Shown here in pieces: positions 41,380-43,913 of a stretch of DNA of 43,913 nucleotides. The stretch comes from Caldilinea sp. CFX5 (GTDB taxonomy: Bacteria > Chloroflexota > Anaerolineae > Caldilineales > Caldilineaceae). The position numbers and the translations under genes are program-made. The DNA lies in contig QWII01000134.1 of NCBI GenBank assembly GCA_021405325.1, positions 1 through 43,913 of the forward strand, written 5' to 3'. A model generated the notes under the pieces. That model did not search any database. It was not told where the DNA came from and worked only from the letters and a program-made list of their open reading frames with translations. Numbering within the stretch: position 1 is the first letter of the stretch; each line of letters begins with the position of its first letter.

Positions 41380-41495
41380 GCGTCTATTCTAGCAGTGGTG
41401 GTGACCAAGCACAAGCGATTTTTCCACAAAAACTTCACAAAAAATCTACACGCCGCTCCGCTTGTTCTTTTGGCAAGAATAGCGTAGGATCAAAA
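41380..41495. promoter_or_regulatory. 116-bp repeat copy 1 with divergent promoters
   Basis: This segment recurs at 43790-43905 with no gaps and about 14 mismatches; the last 42 bases are identical. On the minus strand TTGTGC (41409-41414) and TAGAAT (41386-41391) have a 17-base spacer and face the methyltransferase operon. On the plus strand TTGTTC (41462-41467) and TAGGAT (41485-41490) also have a 17-base spacer and face the remnants to the right. CTTG...CAAG half-sites (41461-41476) surround the plus -35. Confidence 0.7.
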
Positions 41496-41501
41496 AGTGA
41501 A

Positions 41502-41548
41502 GTCAGGACACCAGCATGACGAGCGGCTCGTCACGCCGGTGTCGTGAC
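41502..41548. repeat. 23-bp stem hairpin next to repeat copy 1
   Basis: GTCAGGACACC starts the left arm at 41502 and GGTGTCGTGAC ends the right at 41548. Three mismatches occur in 23 pairs and there is almost no loop (GACGAGC/GCTCGTC meet at the centre). It lies 12 bases beyond the plus-strand -10 of the repeat and could attenuate that transcript. Confidence 0.65.
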
Positions 41549-41590
41549 CTACGAAATTCGATACACTTGCTTTGTTTACGCTGCCGTGTA

Positions 41591-41697
41591 CTAGACCAAT
41601 TCAAGCAAAATCTTCGCCAATTCATTCGGTTGTGTCACCATCGCGTCGTGACCGGCCGCGAAGAGTTCGTAGAAGCGGTAGCCCTGTTTCTTGGCCC
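41591..41697 (-). pseudogene. C-terminal fragment of an alpha/beta hydrolase
   Basis: The last 35 codons before the stop at 41591 read GYRFYEL, then GHDAMVTQPNELAKILLEL. This is the conserved end of alpha/beta hydrolases, with the catalytic-triad histidine in GHDAM. Upstream (beyond 41697) the similarity ends abruptly at a Leu/Trp-rich piece that belongs to a different gene on the opposite strand. The rest of the hydrolase is missing. Confidence 0.6.
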
Positions 41698-41700
41698 GGT

Positions 41701-41994
41701 TGGCTGGTGACACTTGCCGGTCTTCTGCTGGCCGCAGTCCATACGACGCCAACCGAAGATGCCCAAACGGTGGCGACACTACTCGGCGCAGAAGCGGGAT
41801 TGGGTATGCAAACAGATACACCCAGTTTGCGGCTCTACCAGTCACTGATTGCCCAACGTTGCGAATCTGCCCAGCGTTTACTGACCCCCGATCAATGGCA
41901 AGCCGCCTGGCAGAATGGCCGTACTTGGACACCGACCCAAGCCGTAGCCGCAGCAGAAAGGTGTTTGGGCCTGCGTACCGAGGTCGAGGGGTAA
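41701..41994 (+). pseudogene. C-terminal fragment of a TPR-type transcriptional regulator
   Basis: The frame reads LVTLAGLLLAAV, ATLLGAEAGLGMQT and WQAAWQNGRTWTPTQAVAAAER to a TAA at 41992. This is the typical C-terminal tail of large LuxR/AfsR-like ATPase-TPR regulators and related adenylate-cyclase-ATPase proteins (pattern A-R-L-L-G-A-A-E...F-x-x-A-W-x-x-G...E-A-V). The N-terminal hundreds of residues are absent. It abuts the hydrolase fragment at about 41700 in opposite orientation, marking a deletion junction. Confidence 0.55.
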
Positions 41995-41998
41995 CGAT

Positions 41999-42265
41999 CT
42001 GTACGCCGCTACGCTCTTTGGTCTAGCTGACCAGGCGCACAGTCAGATTCATCATGTGATTGCCGGGCCAATGCGCACTCTGGCAGATGAGGCGCTGGCA
42101 ATGGTGCAAGCCGCACTGGAGCCAGCATACTTTGCCGAAGCATTCGCCACCGGGCAGCAGATGGCGCTGGCGGAGGCGTTTGCTACGATTTTGAGGCCCA
42201 TCCAGGTCTTGCCTCAGGGGTTGGCCGGCTCCATGACAGATACGCCATACTGCGCCGCCAGATAG
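41999..42265 (+). pseudogene. Second C-terminal fragment of a TPR-type regulator
   Basis: From about 41999 the frame reads LYAATLFGLADQAH, then PAYFAEAFATGQQMALAEAFATIL, which has the same tail pattern as the preceding fragment (41701-41994) but a different sequence. Two regulator tails in tandem suggest two former neighbouring paralogues reduced by deletions. Similarity ends near 42205 and overlaps the end of the minus-strand gene at 42183-43082. Confidence 0.5.
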
Positions 42266-43082
42266 GATAGAGCGCTGGCGAAGCGACGCTGAGGTGATTA
42301 GCCCCATCGAATACCGTGGCCTGGCCAGGAGGCTGTGTCACCCGCACGTCGATGACTAACCTTTCTGGCATCGGGTCAAGGGGCAGACCAAAGTTGCGCC
42401 ACATGCTTGTATAGAGGGCATCGATCTGTGGGGCGACCGCTGCGACAACCGCCGCATCGCGCTGGCGAAAGTGATAGACGAAGTAGGGCGTCGTTAGCGT
42501 GCGCTCTTCGCCCCAGAGCGTGGCCGCGGGCGGCATGATCTGCCAGCCGCTGGACAAATGCTGGTAGAAGCGGGTTTGTCGATAGCGCGGTGCGCCACGC
42601 TCATCAAGCATGACAACGTCGGCGATGGCTTGCTCGCCCAAAAATTCCATCGTCTGCACGATTACGTTCAGGGGAACCGTTGGCGCATCTGGCTGGCTGG
42701 GCGCAGGTGAAGCGCTATACTCCCAGCCAAAAGCTGCCCATGTACCATCGTGCAACTGCCAAGCGCTGCTTGTCCGCTGGTGGTTGATCGTGGTGGTCAA
42801 TGGGGCGGCGTCAGGTGTCACCGACATCGGGGGGTTTTGCGCAACCGTCGCCCGCAGTTCCGCTTCGGCGGCATGTATCTTGGCTTGGGTGGTGTATCGC
42901 CACCAGCCAGCGACGCCGGTGAAAAAGAGCAGCGTTGTCATGACGATCCCAACAGACTGTTTCAGCCGTAGCCGACGGCTGTCCGCCGCTGTTACTGCCG
43001 GCAAGAGCAGGGCTTGCTGCGCGGCCCACTCGGCATCACTTTCGCTAAAGCGCCATTCCAGCTTGGGGGTTTGCTTGTGCAT
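42183..43082 (-). CDS. Membrane-anchored uncharacterised protein, probably C-terminally truncated
   Basis: A 299-residue frame. Residues 1-44 are cytosolic and include an acidic W-x-FSESDAEW segment. One transmembrane helix is at about 45-62 (VGIVMTTLLFFTGVAGWW). The remainder is extracytoplasmic, with FVYHFRQRDAAVVAAVAPQIDALY near 200 and LVIDVRVTQPPGQATVFDG near 240, a pattern I associate with peptidase-MA-like or anti-sigma-like Chloroflexota proteins. The last 40 residues (from about 42306 down) overlap the regulator fragment on the other strand and look like out-of-frame junk (WRRSMAYLSWSRP), so the natural C-terminus is lost. CAGGAG is the ribosome binding site. Function unknown. Confidence 0.6.
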   Translation of the reverse strand: MHKQTPKLEWRFSESDAEWAAQQALLLPAVTAADSRRLRLKQSVGIVMTTLLFFTGVAGWWRYTTQAKIHAAEAELRATVAQNPPMSVTPDAAPLTTTINHQRTSSAWQLHDGTWAAFGWEYSASPAPSQPDAPTVPLNVIVQTMEFLGEQAIADVVMLDERGAPRYRQTRFYQHLSSGWQIMPPAATLWGEERTLTTPYFVYHFRQRDAAVVAAVAPQIDALYTSMWRNFGLPLDPMPERLVIDVRVTQPPGQATVFDGANHLSVASPALYPIWRRSMAYLSWSRPTPEARPGWASKS

Positions 43083-43110
43083 TTGGTCATCTCCTGGTAG
43101 CTACTCAGCC

Positions 43111-43180
43111 TCAGGTGCGCGACACTGGTCAAAGATTGGTCGGCACGATGCGCTACCCCTGACCAGTGCCACGCGCCTGA
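43111..43180. repeat. 20-bp stem inverted repeat between two minus-strand genes
   Basis: TCAGGTGCGCGACACTGGTC at 43111-43130 pairs with the segment at 43161-43180 with three mismatches; the loop is 30 bases. It lies between the lipoprotein stop (43210) and the next gene's start (43082) and could attenuate read-through. Confidence 0.65.
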
Positions 43181-43209
43181 GCCGTTACAGTTCCTGTAGA
43201 AATCAAGGG

Positions 43210-43746
43210 CTATTTGGCTGACACGCGCAGATCAATGCTCGACACGTAATTGCCCGGTGGCGCCGTCGAGATGACTGCGATTGCCTCGCCCTTGGGTGCA
43301 ATGAAGAGATCGAAGGACGGCCCACCATCAATGAGTACCGTATAGGCGCCTGTACAATCGGCGTTGACTGTATAGCGGATGGGAACGACGACATTCTCGC
43401 GCACGATTGCGCTGCCGACGCGGACGGTCACGGTGTCTGTCCCTGTGCCATCGCCATTGAAGGTATGAAAGCCGGCGCTTGCCCCTTCCGTCGGCTCTGT
43501 TACCCCAAAGGCTGGGGGGAGAATCGTTCCGTACGTTGCAAACAGATAGCGCCCTTTTAGCGTGTCCAGAGCGCATTGCGCTTGATCCGCTGCGGCCATC
43601 TCTGTCACGGCGGTAATCACACTTTTGTTGACGGTACTGACCGCGCTGATGGGCTGGCAAGCGCTGAGCAACAGCGCCAGCACCAGCCACAGACCGACTG
43701 TTTGTATCTTTGTCTTGCCTGCTGTGTTACGTACTGGTTTAAACAT
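43210..43746 (-). CDS. Predicted secreted lipoprotein
   Basis: A 178-residue protein. The signal peptide (residues 1-29) ends in lipobox LLSAC with Cys30 as lipidation site. The mature part is beta-rich with FNGDGTGTDTVTV near 108-120 and YTVNADCTGAYTVLIDG near 137, a repeat-like pattern seen in small secreted beta-sandwich proteins of unknown role. I use ATG 43746 (AGAGGA about eight bases upstream) instead of 43839, which would place a charged tail before the signal peptide. The minus-strand promoter in repeat copy 2 (TAGAGT, 43796-43801) lies about 50 bases upstream. Confidence 0.7.
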   Translation of the reverse strand: MFKPVRNTAGKTKIQTVGLWLVLALLLSACQPISAVSTVNKSVITAVTEMAAADQAQCALDTLKGRYLFATYGTILPPAFGVTEPTEGASAGFHTFNGDGTGTDTVTVRVGSAIVRENVVVPIRYTVNADCTGAYTVLIDGGPSFDLFIAPKGEAIAVISTAPPGNYVSSIDLRVSAK

Positions 43747-43789
43747 GGTGATTTTCCTCTTTGCATGACATTTTGTTTCACGTACTTCT

Positions 43790-43905
43790 GCGTCTACTCT
43801 AGCGGTGGCGGCGGCCAAGCACAAGCGATTTCTATGCAAAAACTTTACAAAAATTCCACACTGCGCTCCGCTTGTTCTTTTGGCAAGAATAGCGTAGGAT
43901 CAAAA
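43790..43905. promoter_or_regulatory. 116-bp repeat copy 2 with divergent promoters
   Basis: Gap-free second copy of the 41380-41495 segment, about 88 percent identical. Minus strand: TTGTGC (43819-43824), 17 bases, TAGAGT (43796-43801), facing the lipoprotein gene. Plus strand: TTGTTC (43872-43877), 17 bases, TAGGAT (43895-43900), facing out of the window. Conservation of all four promoter elements, despite changes between them, argues for function. Confidence 0.7.
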
Positions 43906-43913
43906 CAGCACTT

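Overview
The window looks like a moderately GC-rich bacterial chromosome, most plausibly Chloroflexota (Anaerolineae/Caldilineae type). This is inferred from gene content: many Gfo/Idh/MocA oxidoreductases, a PutA without a DNA-binding domain, an Opp transporter with an Ala/Glu/Pro-rich lipoprotein, several toxin-antitoxin and Uma2/HEPN/PD-(D/E)XK genes, and strong Shine-Dalgarno sites. No rRNA, tRNA or universal marker is present, so the placement is tentative.

Layout. 1-1624: gene-poor and decaying, with an NmrA-like gene broken by a palindromic element and a stump of a flavodoxin-like gene. 1757-6714: an AAA-ATPase/nuclease fusion, then minus-strand genes for a zinc ribbon, an atypical P-type ATPase and a sulfotransferase. 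7424-19155: a catabolic stretch with four Gfo/Idh/MocA proteins (one GH109-like), a phytanoyl-CoA-dioxygenase-like oxygenase and a bifunctional PutA, interrupted by a VapBC-like and a MazEF-like toxin-antitoxin pair. 19736-31615: a peptide ABC transporter (oppD, oppA, oppB, oppC, oppF) whose genes are separated by nuclease-like and HEPN genes and a multiheme cytochrome. 31671-37526: a truncated ATPase stub, a Rieske protein and hydrogenase maturation genes hypF, hypC, hypD, hypE. 37531-41314: a chimeric kinase/acetyltransferase remnant, then a tight five-gene minus-strand operon (methyltransferase, GNAT, DinB, AAA ATPase, methyltransferase). 41380-43905: gene remnants and two predicted membrane/lipoprotein genes bracketed by two copies of a 116-bp segment with divergent promoter-like sequences.

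How it fits together. The dehydrogenases and PhyH-like oxygenase probably oxidise sugar- or inositol-like compounds. PutA converts proline to glutamate, and the Opp system could supply peptides that yield proline. The hyp genes imply a [NiFe] hydrogenase elsewhere, since neither structural genes nor hypA/hypB are here.

Two themes run through the window. First, many gaps carry a long, often perfect inverted repeat, mostly with different stem sequences. Second, there is frequent gene decay: frameshifts at the 27383 nuclease and the 29746 HEPN gene, chimeric junctions at 37650 and 41700, and truncations at 1375 and 31671. No CRISPR array, IS transposase or phage gene was found.
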